From assembly GCA_041742255.1 (NCBI GenBank), contig JBGSIZ010000197.1, forward strand, positions 1 through 56,777: 56,777 nucleotides of DNA. Reading direction: 5' to 3'. This document shows positions 8,601 through 15,468 of the stretch, one piece after another; within the stretch, counting starts at the first letter, position 1, and every line of letters starts with the position of its first letter. Both the position numbers and the translations under genes were made by a program. The notes under the pieces are model-generated. The model worked only from the letters and a program-made list of their open reading frames with translations. It was not told the DNA's origin and ran no database searches. The stretch is from JBGSIZ01 sp041742255. GTDB lineage: Bacteria; Pseudomonadota; Alphaproteobacteria; Rhodobacterales; Rhodobacteraceae.

Positions 8601-9914
8601 TGGCCCAAGGTAAATCAGCACGTTGCGACACGACACGAGGTCAATTTTCGAAAACGGCGGGTCAATGAGCAGGTCCGCCACCGTGAACACGATCACGTCC
8701 CGCAACGCCGAGGCAACCCGGTAGCCGCCGTCCTGCGCCACAAAATACCGGGACAGACGTTCCGCCGATACGACGGTTTCGATTTCCTTGGGATAAAACC
8801 CGGCCCGTGCCGTGGCGACCGCCTCGGGATCTATGTCCGACGCCAGAATTTGCAGGCGGGCGGTGGTTCCTGCGGTTGCCATCGCCTCGAGACAGACGAT
8901 TGCGAGGCTATACGCCTCTTCGCCGGTGCTGCACCCGGCCACCCAGACCCGCAAGGGCCGGTCTGCCGGGATTGCGGCCACCAGTGCCGGGATTTCCACG
9001 TCTGACAGATGATCGAACACGGCGGGGTCCCGGAAAAATCCGGTGACGTGGATCAACAGGTCCGCCGACAGGTTCGCCTGTTCGTCAGCATCCCGCCGCA
9101 GAATGGCAAGATACCGCGCCACATCGTGCTGCCCCAACCCCAAAAGCGCCATTCGTCGCGCAATCCGGCGTTCCAGTGTGCCGCGTTTGTAGAGCGATAT
9201 GTCCTGTGCCGCGAAATCCCCGACAAAGGCCAAAAGATCATCGAACCCGGCCTGATCGGTGTTTGGCCCCAGCGATACATGGGTCGTGTCGTCTGCGGTT
9301 GGGTCAGAGGCGTGTTCTACGCCGCGCTGATTTTTCTCGGCAAAAGATTTTATCGCGGCCCCCATCTGCGCAGTGGGCAGGATTGCATCCACCAGGCCGG
9401 TCTTGATCGCGCTTTGTGGCATGCCCGGATAGCCTGCCTCGGAGGGGTCTTGCGCGATGACCAGCCCACCTGCGGCGTGTATCCGTTCAAGGCCCGCGCT
9501 GCCGTCGCTGGCTGTGCCCGACAACACGATGCACGCGGTCCGCGCCCCCACATCGGCCGCAAGCGACCGCAAAAGCACATCAAACGGATGCCGCACCGCC
9601 CGCCCGTTTTTTGGTTCGGACAGGTGGAGGGTCCGGTGGTCCACGGTCAGGAACAGGCCGGGCGGGATAACGTGCAGAACACCCGGTTGCAGGGTCATGC
9701 CGTTTTTGGCCTGAACCACGGTCAAGGCTGTGTGGCCCGCCAGCAAGTCAACCATCATGCTGTCGTGCGTTGGATCAAGGTGCAGGATCAGAACAAACGC
9801 CGCATCCACGGACCCCGGCATATCCCGCAACAAGGCCCTGCAGGCGTCCAGCCCCCCCGCAGAGGCCCCGATCGCAACGACGGGCAGATCATTTCGCGCA
9901 GAATGTGTGGGCAT
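5601..9914 (-). CDS. CheB-CheR-PAS-histidine kinase-REC-REC-LuxR fusion sensor
   Basis: A 1437-residue signalling protein. In order: CheB-type methylesterase (about 10-190; GASAGG Ser18, HLDPTH, GTASDGS), CheR-type methyltransferase (about 240-500; AGCSTGEEAYS, SCRNVLIYL), a coiled coil (about 650-720), PAS (about 720-830), HisKA with ASHDLRQPLQA (His about 871), HATPase (NLLSNALRY, DTGIGV, GHGIGLGLS), receiver 1 (LLLTDFDLHGG, Asp about 1155), FixJ-like receiver 2 (LLVDNILPG, Asp about 1288) and a LuxR-type HTH (LTAREREVL...NKIIAADLGINQRTVENH). It could carry a signal from methylation-type modules to DNA in one chain; no chemoreceptor gene is nearby. The start at 9914 has GGAG six bases upstream; an in-frame ATG at 10001 is a poorer alternative. 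Confidence 0.93.
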   Translation of the reverse strand: MPTHSARNDLPVVAIGASAGGLDACRALLRDMPGSVDAAFVLILHLDPTHDSMMVDLLAGHTALTVVQAKNGMTLQPGVLHVIPPGLFLTVDHRTLHLSEPKNGRAVRHPFDVLLRSLAADVGARTACIVLSGTASDGSAGLERIHAAGGLVIAQDPSEAGYPGMPQSAIKTGLVDAILPTAQMGAAIKSFAEKNQRGVEHASDPTADDTTHVSLGPNTDQAGFDDLLAFVGDFAAQDISLYKRGTLERRIARRMALLGLGQHDVARYLAILRRDADEQANLSADLLIHVTGFFRDPAVFDHLSDVEIPALVAAIPADRPLRVWVAGCSTGEEAYSLAIVCLEAMATAGTTARLQILASDIDPEAVATARAGFYPKEIETVVSAERLSRYFVAQDGGYRVASALRDVIVFTVADLLIDPPFSKIDLVSCRNVLIYLGPEAQKRVIARCCFALRTGGLLLLGAAEMPGHSDGCFAVVDKDARLWRRVGQSHPSDLHFVIGKRESAAAPAEQMPVRRGVLADLCRRIVLDTYAPAAVLLNDRLECLYFLGPTERYLKITQGHPDQGLLGILPKALRARFRTAVAACTPQNARVTISGGRLSDAQGFDIVVHAVTAGWEQLYLVCFVDTPKPSARATGPDDTAPDSSAPSARDTADLEADLEAMRSDLSDALRDLEQAVEAHGADAAEALSVNEEFQSTNEELLASKEELQSLNEELTALNSQLQETLERHRTTANDLQNVLFSTDVATLFLDLDLNIRFFTPAARTIFRVIPTDIGRPLADLAGVSDDENLAGDCRSVLTSGDATERETNGVNGQWFQRRVQPYRTEGGHIEGVVITYANITDRKRTNAALKAATLESDRATRAKSRFLASASHDLRQPLQAMALLNQLLLPKKRTTEGVRLALLMDQTLNSMTGMLDSMLDVNRIDSGIVRPNMRPMAIAPLLQRLADEYAPQCDLKGLKLRSVPCTAWVRTDPQLLEQMLRNLLSNALRYTPKGGILLGCRHHGDSVSVLVCDTGIGVAETESSQIFEAYHQGEKAAAFGGHGIGLGLSIVQRLGQLMEHPVAVRSTPGKGSTFRITLPVVNAAHDGTPHAMMEPMPPGARQTGTILLVEDEEPLKDLLQEVLVNEGHTVIAMSNATEALAWASEEDIKPDLLLTDFDLHGGTNGLRLAQDLPDILGSAVPTIILTGDITIPVLKRIAATDHDQISKPVMPEILLAQISDLLHKARDKNVRLADAKTAETTIYIVDDDPMIRESTRRLFEAEGWAVATFGSAEDFLARPRSHDRACLLVDNILPGIDGITLISQLRDQGAHLPSVMLTGHGDAATAVAALKAGASDLIEKPTSAAELLASVRRALKGDDDGSTRSQLRKSAQKQFADLTAREREVLTHVLAGKPNKIIAADLGINQRTVENHRASLMRKSGAKSLPALVRIALAAET

Positions 9915-10423
9915 GGCGGTCTCCGGATGATCGGTGTCGTGCCGGTGCGACCACGAGGTCGGTATGACGGCAACCGGTGAATGCCTTGCGGTTTCATTCA
10001 TCCTGCTTGCCCCCGTCTTAGCAGCATTTTGCCCGTCCGGACATTTACATTTTGAGCGGGGTCGCCGGCAGAATCCTGCCTATTGCACAGGGTTCTGGCC
10101 TGTTGCGCGACCGGAGTGAGTAGATTCCGACCCTGTTTGCAATTCTCGAAAAAGCCCAAAACCAACCCACGGCACGATGTGAGCCGCAAGTGCACGAAAG
10201 GCTGGGCAGTCAGGTCGACGAGGATGCAAGCGGGGTCTTCCCTCCCCCGAGTTCCAATCGCATCCGGTCGTTGTCTCAAACCTGATTGTCCAGCCGTTTT
10301 TGCGAATGGGCTTGCAAGAAGACAAAATGCCGAACGCACGGCACCAACAAAATTCTCGGTGGTCTGACCCGTTTCGCCAGTGCTGGCGGACCGCGACAGG
10401 CTGCGACATTCAAGGAAGTTACC
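9915..10423. other. Divergent intergenic region, no gene seen
   Basis: About 500 bases (420 if the kinase starts at 10001) separate the minus-strand fusion sensor from the plus-strand 24-residue membrane peptide. I find no coding frame with a ribosome site and family features, and no tRNA. No GGAAC-N16/17-CGTT match is visible in either direction, so the promoters of both flanking genes are unassigned. Confidence 0.5.
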
Positions 10424-10498
10424 ATGAACCAGATCATTTACATCGTCGGCGCGGTTGTTATCGTCCTCGCCTTGCTGAGCTTTGTCGGACTGCGCTGA
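10424..10498 (+). CDS. 24-residue single-helix membrane peptide
   Basis: A short gene preceded by AAGGAAG 6 bases before the ATG. It encodes MNQIIYIVGAVVIVLALL followed by SFVGLR: almost entirely one hydrophobic helix with a basic C-terminal residue, so a single-pass inner-membrane peptide. Too short for domain assignment; peptides with a very similar opening are, as I recall, often annotated as hypothetical in Rhodobacterales. It heads a run of stress-type genes (membrane protein, second micro-peptide, DUF892) and may be co-transcribed with them. Confidence 0.65.
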   Translation: MNQIIYIVGAVVIVLALLSFVGLR

Positions 10499-10572
10499 CG
10501 CGCCGTTCTGAGCGATCCGCGCCCGTGGCGCACCAGCGCTGTGACGCATCTCCCCCATGAAGGAATACTGCA

Positions 10573-11487
10573 ATGCCGAACGAAAATTCACCGCCGCGTC
10601 AGCGTCCGCCGCAAAGTGCAATCATGGCGATGGCCAGCGTGTCCTACCTTGACTGGGCGGCCGTTCTGGCCGGCAGTATCTTTGCCGTTGCGATTTCGTT
10701 TCTGTTGATCAGTTTCGGTGCCGGCCTTGGTCTGTCGCTGACGTCGCCCTATCGCGGCGAAGGGGTGTCTGCGGCATGGCTCGCGATTGCGGCGGGCATC
10801 TGGTTTGCGTGGGTGATGGTCACCAGTTTTGGTGCCGGTGGATATATCGCCGGGCGTATGCGTCGCCCGGTCGGCGACGCCTCTGCCGTCGAAGTGGAAA
10901 TGCGCGACGGCACCCACGGGTTGCTGGTTTGGGCAACGGGCGCGCTGGTCAGCACAATCCTGTTTGCCACGGGCGTTGGCGGCCTTGTGACTGCGGGCAG
11001 TGCTGCTATCGGCTCGGCCGTGGGCACGGTGGCCGATGTCACCATGGATGCGGTGTCGCCGGATTATTTCGCCCATGTGCTGTTGCGCAGTTCAGAGGTC
11101 CGGCCCCCGGCCGAAGACGGCACAGTGACCCCCGGCATTGATCCCGCCATCCAAGAGGAAATTGCCGTAATCATCACCCGGACGGTGTCCAGTGGTGACA
11201 TGGAAGACCGCGACCGGGCCTATCTTGCACAAGTCATTGCCGCCAACAGCGATCTTGATGTTGCCGCCGCCCGCATCCGTGTCGAAGACGTCAATGCCGA
11301 AATTGACGACGCCCGCACCGCTGCCTTTGAAGCCGTCGAAATGGCCCGTGTTGCCGGAGTTGTCTTTGGCTTTATCGCCGCCGCAACCCTGTTGATCGGT
11401 GCCATCGCCGCATTCTTTGCCGCAGCGGCAGGTGGTCGTCACCGCGACGAGGCCATCGATGCGTCCCTCATGGCCGAACGGCGTTGA
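10573..11487 (+). CDS. Conserved polytopic membrane protein
   Basis: A 304-residue protein starting MPNENSPPRQRPPQ with AAGGAATACTGC before the ATG. Hydrophobic segments lie at about residues 27-55 (WAAVLAGSIFAVAISFLLIS), 66-90, 112-150 (a Gly/Ala/Thr-rich stretch) and 262-285. A soluble, acidic loop of roughly 100 residues (about 155-258), rich in Asp/Glu/Ala, lies before the last helix. I recognise no enzymatic motif. Similar proteins are generally annotated as hypothetical membrane proteins in alphaproteobacteria. The setting, between two one-helix peptides and ahead of DUF892 and ecfG, suggests envelope stress. Confidence 0.8.
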   Translation: MPNENSPPRQRPPQSAIMAMASVSYLDWAAVLAGSIFAVAISFLLISFGAGLGLSLTSPYRGEGVSAAWLAIAAGIWFAWVMVTSFGAGGYIAGRMRRPVGDASAVEVEMRDGTHGLLVWATGALVSTILFATGVGGLVTAGSAAIGSAVGTVADVTMDAVSPDYFAHVLLRSSEVRPPAEDGTVTPGIDPAIQEEIAVIITRTVSSGDMEDRDRAYLAQVIAANSDLDVAAARIRVEDVNAEIDDARTAAFEAVEMARVAGVVFGFIAAATLLIGAIAAFFAAAAGGRHRDEAIDASLMAERR

Positions 11488-11524
11488 TCCGTTTGCGCCT
11501 TCTCAAACCCAAAAGGACACCCCA

Positions 11525-11596
11525 ATGCCTGCCATCATTGCCTGGCTTCTCGGAGCCCCCCTTCTTGTCGTGATCATCATCGCCTTGTTGCTCTGA
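11525..11596 (+). CDS. 23-residue single-helix membrane peptide
   Basis: A second micro-gene with the sequence MPAIIAWLLGAPLLVVIII ending ALLL, entirely hydrophobic, one predicted membrane helix. AAAGGACACCCC precedes the ATG, a good ribosome site. It follows the 304-residue membrane protein by 37 bases, so it is probably in the same transcript. The Pro-bearing opening differs from the 24-residue peptide, so the two are not obviously paralogues. Confidence 0.6.
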   Translation: MPAIIAWLLGAPLLVVIIIALLL

Positions 11597-11650
11597 CGAT
11601 CCTTGACCCCTGATCCGCGCGCCGTTTCACCCCCTTGAACGAGGTATGCC

Positions 11651-11848
11651 ATGACCCGCCAATCCAAAGCCGACGTTTTCATCTCTGTGCTTGCACAAAT
11701 GCTGGAAGACGACCGCGAACATCGCGCCATGCGCCGCCGGGTGCAGAGCAAGGCGCGGGCAGAGCGGTTTGACCTCGCCTTTCGGACCAAACCCAAGGCC
11801 GAGAGCCGTTTGGGCGACCGCGCCAAAAACCTTGAACTGACGGCTTGA
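11651..11848 (+). CDS. Small basic hypothetical protein
   Basis: A 65-residue, Arg/Lys/Glu-rich, probably helical soluble protein (MTRQSKADVFISVLAQMLED..., ending KNLELTA). GAGG precedes the ATG by 7 bases. No family recognised. It lies between the second micro-peptide gene and the DUF892 gene, all on the plus strand with short gaps, so it probably belongs to the same unit. Confidence 0.6.
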   Translation: MTRQSKADVFISVLAQMLEDDREHRAMRRRVQSKARAERFDLAFRTKPKAESRLGDRAKNLELTA

Positions 11849-11900
11849 CCTGACTGGTTCAGCGTCCCGTCTCCGGAAAACAACCCAAAGGAATGACATC

Positions 11901-12389
11901 ATGACCATCGAAACTCTCGACGATCTGTTTCTTCACACGTTGAAGGACGTTCTTTATGCCGAGCGCAAGATCCTCAAGGCGCTGCCGAAGATGGAACGCA
12001 ACGCCACCGATCCAAAGCTGAAAGCCGCGCTGTCGTCCCACCGCGACCAGACCGAAGATCACGTTGTCCGGCTGGAAGAAGTGTTCGAAATGTTGGGCAA
12101 AGCCGCCCGTGGCGCGAAATGCGATGCCATGGAGGGTCTTGTCGAGGAGGCCGAAGGTCTGATTGCCGAGATCAGTGATGCCGCGACCATGGATGCGGCG
12201 ATCATTTCGTTGGCGCAAGCCGTCGAACACTATGAAATCGCCCGTTATGGCACGTTGGTCGCATGGGCAAAACAGCTTGGCCATCCGAAGGCCGCCGCTT
12301 TGTTGCAGGAAACGCTTGATCAGGAATACAGCGCGGACAAGGCGTTGTCGAAGATCGCCGAGACCCGGTTGAACGCCGCCGCAGCCTGA
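11901..12389 (+). CDS. YciE/YciF-type ferritin-like protein (DUF892)
   Basis: A 162-residue all-helical protein of the DUF892 family. The family opening (TLDDLFLHTLKDVLYAERKILKALPKM) is intact, with the metal-ligand-like acidic/His pattern typical of four-helix bundles: AE at the end of helix 1, SHRDQTEDHVVRLEEVF, QAVEHYEIARYGTL and LDQEYSADKAL. Members bind di-metal centres and are linked to osmotic, oxidative or general stress, but the reaction is not established. A clear ribosome site (CCCAAAGGAATGACATC) precedes the ATG. Its position immediately upstream of ecfG fits a stress role. Confidence 0.92.
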   Translation: MTIETLDDLFLHTLKDVLYAERKILKALPKMERNATDPKLKAALSSHRDQTEDHVVRLEEVFEMLGKAARGAKCDAMEGLVEEAEGLIAEISDAATMDAAIISLAQAVEHYEIARYGTLVAWAKQLGHPKAAALLQETLDQEYSADKALSKIAETRLNAAAA

Positions 12390-12453
12390 GGTGATACCTG
12401 CGCGGGGTGTTGCGGCGGGGGTCTGTCCCATCAAACACCCGGCAGGCGGCGGC

Positions 12454-12478
12454 GGCACTGACTACCGGTCATGCCGTT
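12454..12478 (+). promoter_or_regulatory. EcfG-like promoter upstream of the sigma gene (one mismatch)
   Basis: GGCAC at 12454-12458, 16 bases, CGTT at 12475-12478: one change from GGAAC with ideal spacing, 105 bases before the ecfG ATG. It suggests autoregulation. Confidence 0.5.
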
Positions 12479-12583
12479 GTTCGTTACCCTTCATTCACCC
12501 GAATTTCCGTTTGTTTATCGGCCTTTTGTTGCGCGTCGACCAGACGACACGCGGGCCCAGACCCAAGAAACGAGGCATGCGCC

Positions 12584-13069
12584 ATGACCATTCGTCATCC
12601 TTTTCACCAGCTTTTGCCAGAACAGGGCGTGGCGCTCCGGCGTCGTGCGCTTAAGTTGACCGGCAATGAACACCGTGCCGAAGACCTGGTGCAGGCGACC
12701 TTGCTTAAGGCGTGGGCGAGCCGGGACAGTTTTAACGCCGAAACCAATTTGCGGGCGTGGTTGTTCACGATCATGCGCAATACGTTCTTTTCCGATCTTC
12801 GCAAAAGCCGCCGTGAGGTCGAAGATGTCGATGGCAAGGGTGCCATGGCTCTTTATGAAGAACCCCGTCAGGATCATGCGATTGCGTTGAATGAATTGAT
12901 TTCCGCAATGGCCTTGTTGCCACAGGCCCAACGGCGGCCGCTGGTTTTGATGGGCGCCTATGGCTATTCCCAGATTGAAGCGGCGAAGGCGTGTCAATGC
13001 ACCGTGGGCACGATCAAAAGCCGGGTGAGCCGGGGTAGGGCGACGCTGTCGGATACTCTTGCCTTTTGA
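12584..13069 (+). CDS. ecfG: EcfG-type general-stress RNA polymerase sigma factor (ECF15-like)
   Basis: A 161-residue sigma factor with region 2 (LTGNEHRAEDLVQATLLKAW, then NLRAWLFTIMRNTFFSDLRK) and region 4 (ALLPQAQRRPLVLMGAYGYSQIEAA...GTIKSRVSRGRATL). The block RNTFFSDLRKSRREVEDVDG is the characteristic EcfG/SigT signature. EcfG is held by NepR and released by phosphorylated PhyR; neither partner gene is next to it here, so this may be a second or orphan copy. GAGG precedes the chosen ATG. Four perfect EcfG-type promoters within 11 kb are obvious candidate targets. Confidence 0.88.
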   Translation: MTIRHPFHQLLPEQGVALRRRALKLTGNEHRAEDLVQATLLKAWASRDSFNAETNLRAWLFTIMRNTFFSDLRKSRREVEDVDGKGAMALYEEPRQDHAIALNELISAMALLPQAQRRPLVLMGAYGYSQIEAAKACQCTVGTIKSRVSRGRATLSDTLAF

Positions 13070-13170
13070 CCGGTTGCGCCGAGATACCGAAACCGTATCG
13101 CGCGCACCCTGACCTAATTGATCTGGTGTGATGACCGGTAGTGCCATCCACACATTTAATGGATGCACCA

Positions 13171-13872
13171 ATGAATATCATGCCTGCCCCTATTCAAAAT
13201 CCCGGTGAGTCAAAGATTGACGGGGATTTTTCCGTTCAGAAATCCATTGTAATCTGTGATTCAAATCCGATTTTGTCGTGGATGCTGCGCCAATTGTTTT
13301 TATCGGATGCCCATCTGTCTGGTTATTACATCGAGTGTGCATCAGAGTTGAATTTTGAAACGCTGGCAGCCATGGCCCCAACGGTTCTGATTGTCGATCC
13401 GTTCCAATCGGACACTTGCCCGGAAAATGTTGCATCCCATTTTGCGGCGCTGTCGGTCGCCACGGCATTGGTGGGATATTGCACGGCGGTGTCCCGCGTG
13501 CAGGTCCTGCATTTGAACAGCGTCGGGTTTCGGGGGGTTGCGCCGAAAGCCATCGACAGCGGCGAACTTGTCCGGATGGTGTGCGCGGTCGCGTTTGGCG
13601 GAACCTATTTACATGCGAGCCTTAGGGACGATTCTGTTGTGAAAGGTCACGGTAATTCACAGAATGGGCGGCTCCATTCAAGCCTGACCGAGCGTGAGAA
13701 TGATGTTTTGCGTGGTATTGCCCTGGGTAGTTCCATCAAGGAAATTGCCAGTATCCTGAATATCAGCACCAAGACGGTGGATACCTACAAGACGCGCGCC
13801 AATCAGAAACTTAACCTGCATTCCCGGTCAGACATTGTCGAGTATGCGATAAAGTCCGGTTGGATGCTGTAG
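13171..13872 (+). CDS. LuxR/NarL-family response regulator next to the alginate-type operon
   Basis: About 233 residues: an N-terminal receiver-like domain (SIVICDSNPILSWMLRQLF; VLIVDPFQSD with the expected phospho-Asp; a Lys in GVAPKAIDSGELVRM) and a C-terminal LuxR HTH (LTERENDVLRGIALGSSIKEIA, then ILNISTKTVDTYKTR). Where active receivers have two adjacent acidic residues this protein shows only Cys-Asp-Ser, so phosphorylation is uncertain. The start is unclear: ATG 13171 has a weak GGATG, with ATG 13160 and GTG 13141 in frame. Base composition is more AT-rich than in the neighbours. Position suggests it controls algD. Confidence 0.85.
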   Translation: MNIMPAPIQNPGESKIDGDFSVQKSIVICDSNPILSWMLRQLFLSDAHLSGYYIECASELNFETLAAMAPTVLIVDPFQSDTCPENVASHFAALSVATALVGYCTAVSRVQVLHLNSVGFRGVAPKAIDSGELVRMVCAVAFGGTYLHASLRDDSVVKGHGNSQNGRLHSSLTERENDVLRGIALGSSIKEIASILNISTKTVDTYKTRANQKLNLHSRSDIVEYAIKSGWML

Positions 13873-14147
13873 GGATATTGAGGTTGTAACTAGGCGCAAA
13901 AACACCTTTGGATTGCAGTGTACAACTATAGATTGAATTTTCCATAAACCATTAAAAAAAAACACATAAAACTGGATTGTTATTCGATAACCAAGAGGCC
14001 GAATTGCGGTTTTTTTCGCCTTTTCCCTACAAGGTGTCCAATTGTTCATACAATGCTGCGCCTGCATAAAATGTTATGTTGAATTTGCGGTAATTGAGAA
14101 ATTGATTCGCCGGAAATTCCAGATCCAATCAAGCGGAGAAGCAGATT
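13873..14147 (+). promoter_or_regulatory. AT-rich promoter region of the alginate-type operon
   Basis: 275 bases without a gene, markedly AT-rich for this genome, with an A-tract (around 13951-13960) that may bend DNA. A weak sigma70-like pair, TTGTTC (14042-14047), 17 bases, CATAAA (14065-14070), lies about 80 bases before algD. GGAAATTCC at 14113-14121 is a perfect short palindrome. No EcfG-type site is visible. This is the likely operator region for the adjacent LuxR-type regulator. Confidence 0.45.
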
Positions 14148-15467
14148 ATGGCCAGTATTTCAGTGTTCGGGATTGGATATGTCGGGGTTGTCTCCGCCGC
14201 CTGTTTGGCGCGGGACGGTCACGATGTTATTGCCGTAGATGTCGAACCCACACGCGTTGACGTTATCAATTCCGGCAAATCTCCGATTGTTGAAAATGGT
14301 CTTGATGCGCTTATTGCGGATGCAGTGTCCGCCAATCTGTTGACTGCGACACTTGATGCGCAAGACGCCGTGATGCGGACCGATGCCAGTTTCGTATGTG
14401 TGGGCACGCCCAGCAACCCGGATGGGTCGGTTGGCCTCGCGTATATTACCAATGTGTGCGACATAATTGGCCGCGCGATTGCCGCAAAACAGTCGTATCA
14501 TTCGGTCATCATCCGTTCGACAATCGTGCCCGCCACGATGGAAACGGTGTGTATTCCGGCACTTGAAGCCGCATCAGGCCTGAAGGCCGGCGTGGATTTC
14601 GGCGTTGGCTACTACCCGGAATTCCTGCGCGAAAGCACCGCAATCGAGGATTACGATAATCCCGGTTTGATTGTCTTTGGGGCGTTGGATCAACCCACGT
14701 TTGCAATACTGAACCTGCTCAACAAGGATATGCCTTGCGTGACCCATGAGGTTGATCTGCGCACGGCCGAGATGGTGAAATACACGTCCAACACCTGGCG
14801 GGCGGTCAAGGTGACCTTTGCCAACGAAATCGGCAATATCGCCAAAGCGTGCGGGCTGGACGGTCAGTTGGTGATGAAACTGCTGTGTTCGGACGACAAG
14901 GTGAATATATCGTCGCATTTCATGCGGCCCGGCTTTGCATTTGGCGGGTCTTGTTTGCCCAAGGATGTCCGCGCGCTGCAGCAATTGGCCCGCGCCCGCG
15001 ACGTCGAGGCGCCATTGATGTCGGCGGTTCTGAAGGCGAACGACGCCCAGATCGATCGCGCGGCCCGGATGGTGACAAACACCGGCAAGACGATCGTCGG
15101 TCTGGTTGGTATCAGTTTCAAGCCCGGCACCGACGATCTGCGCGAAAGCCCCTTGGCCGAGCTGGCGTCCCGGCTGATCGCCGAGGGTCACAATGTGCAG
15201 GTGTATGACCCGAATGTCAGCACCGGCTATGCCCATGATCTGGCCGGAACGGGCCGGGGCAACGATGTGGTTCCCGATCTGCGCGACCGCATGGTTCCCA
15301 CCATTGATGCCCTGATTGAGGGGTCGGATATGATCCTTGTCGGCAACAGCTATGACGAGGCCGTCGGACCACTGCGCAAGGCGATGAAAGATCATCCGAT
15401 GGTCGATCTGACACGGGTTCAGCCGGGCCTCGTGTCTGGTGGATCCTATCAGGGCATCTGCTGGTAA
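14148..15467 (+). CDS. algD: GDP-mannose 6-dehydrogenase AlgD
   Basis: A 439-residue NAD-dependent sugar-nucleotide dehydrogenase that would oxidise GDP-mannose to GDP-mannuronate, the committed precursor. NAD-binding GIGYVG is at 8-13, CVGTPS at 84-89, and catalytic Cys269 lies in MRPGFAFGGSCLPKDVRAL; GTDDLRESPLAELA follows, and the protein ends GICW. The MRPGFAFGGSCLPKD block and GICW ending are those of AlgD rather than of UDP-glucose dehydrogenases, and the gene order (alg8, alg44, algA follow) agrees. GGAG lies 9 bases before the ATG. First gene of the 12-gene operon; alg8 starts 2 bases after its stop. Confidence 0.93.
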   Translation: MASISVFGIGYVGVVSAACLARDGHDVIAVDVEPTRVDVINSGKSPIVENGLDALIADAVSANLLTATLDAQDAVMRTDASFVCVGTPSNPDGSVGLAYITNVCDIIGRAIAAKQSYHSVIIRSTIVPATMETVCIPALEAASGLKAGVDFGVGYYPEFLRESTAIEDYDNPGLIVFGALDQPTFAILNLLNKDMPCVTHEVDLRTAEMVKYTSNTWRAVKVTFANEIGNIAKACGLDGQLVMKLLCSDDKVNISSHFMRPGFAFGGSCLPKDVRALQQLARARDVEAPLMSAVLKANDAQIDRAARMVTNTGKTIVGLVGISFKPGTDDLRESPLAELASRLIAEGHNVQVYDPNVSTGYAHDLAGTGRGNDVVPDLRDRMVPTIDALIEGSDMILVGNSYDEAVGPLRKAMKDHPMVDLTRVQPGLVSGGSYQGICW

Positions 15468-15468
15468 C

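Noticed and set aside
10002..10423. Search for an EcfG-type promoter ahead of the micro-peptide block and the fusion sensor
   Set aside because: No GGAAC-N16/17-CGTT or one-mismatch version with correct spacing was found in either direction, so membership of the stress regulon is not claimed for these genes.
14148..15467. Reading the first operon gene as UDP-glucose 6-dehydrogenase, paired with nearby galU
   Set aside because: The MRPGFAFGGSCLPKD block, the GICW terminus and the neighbouring alg8/alg44/algA genes point to GDP-mannose 6-dehydrogenase.
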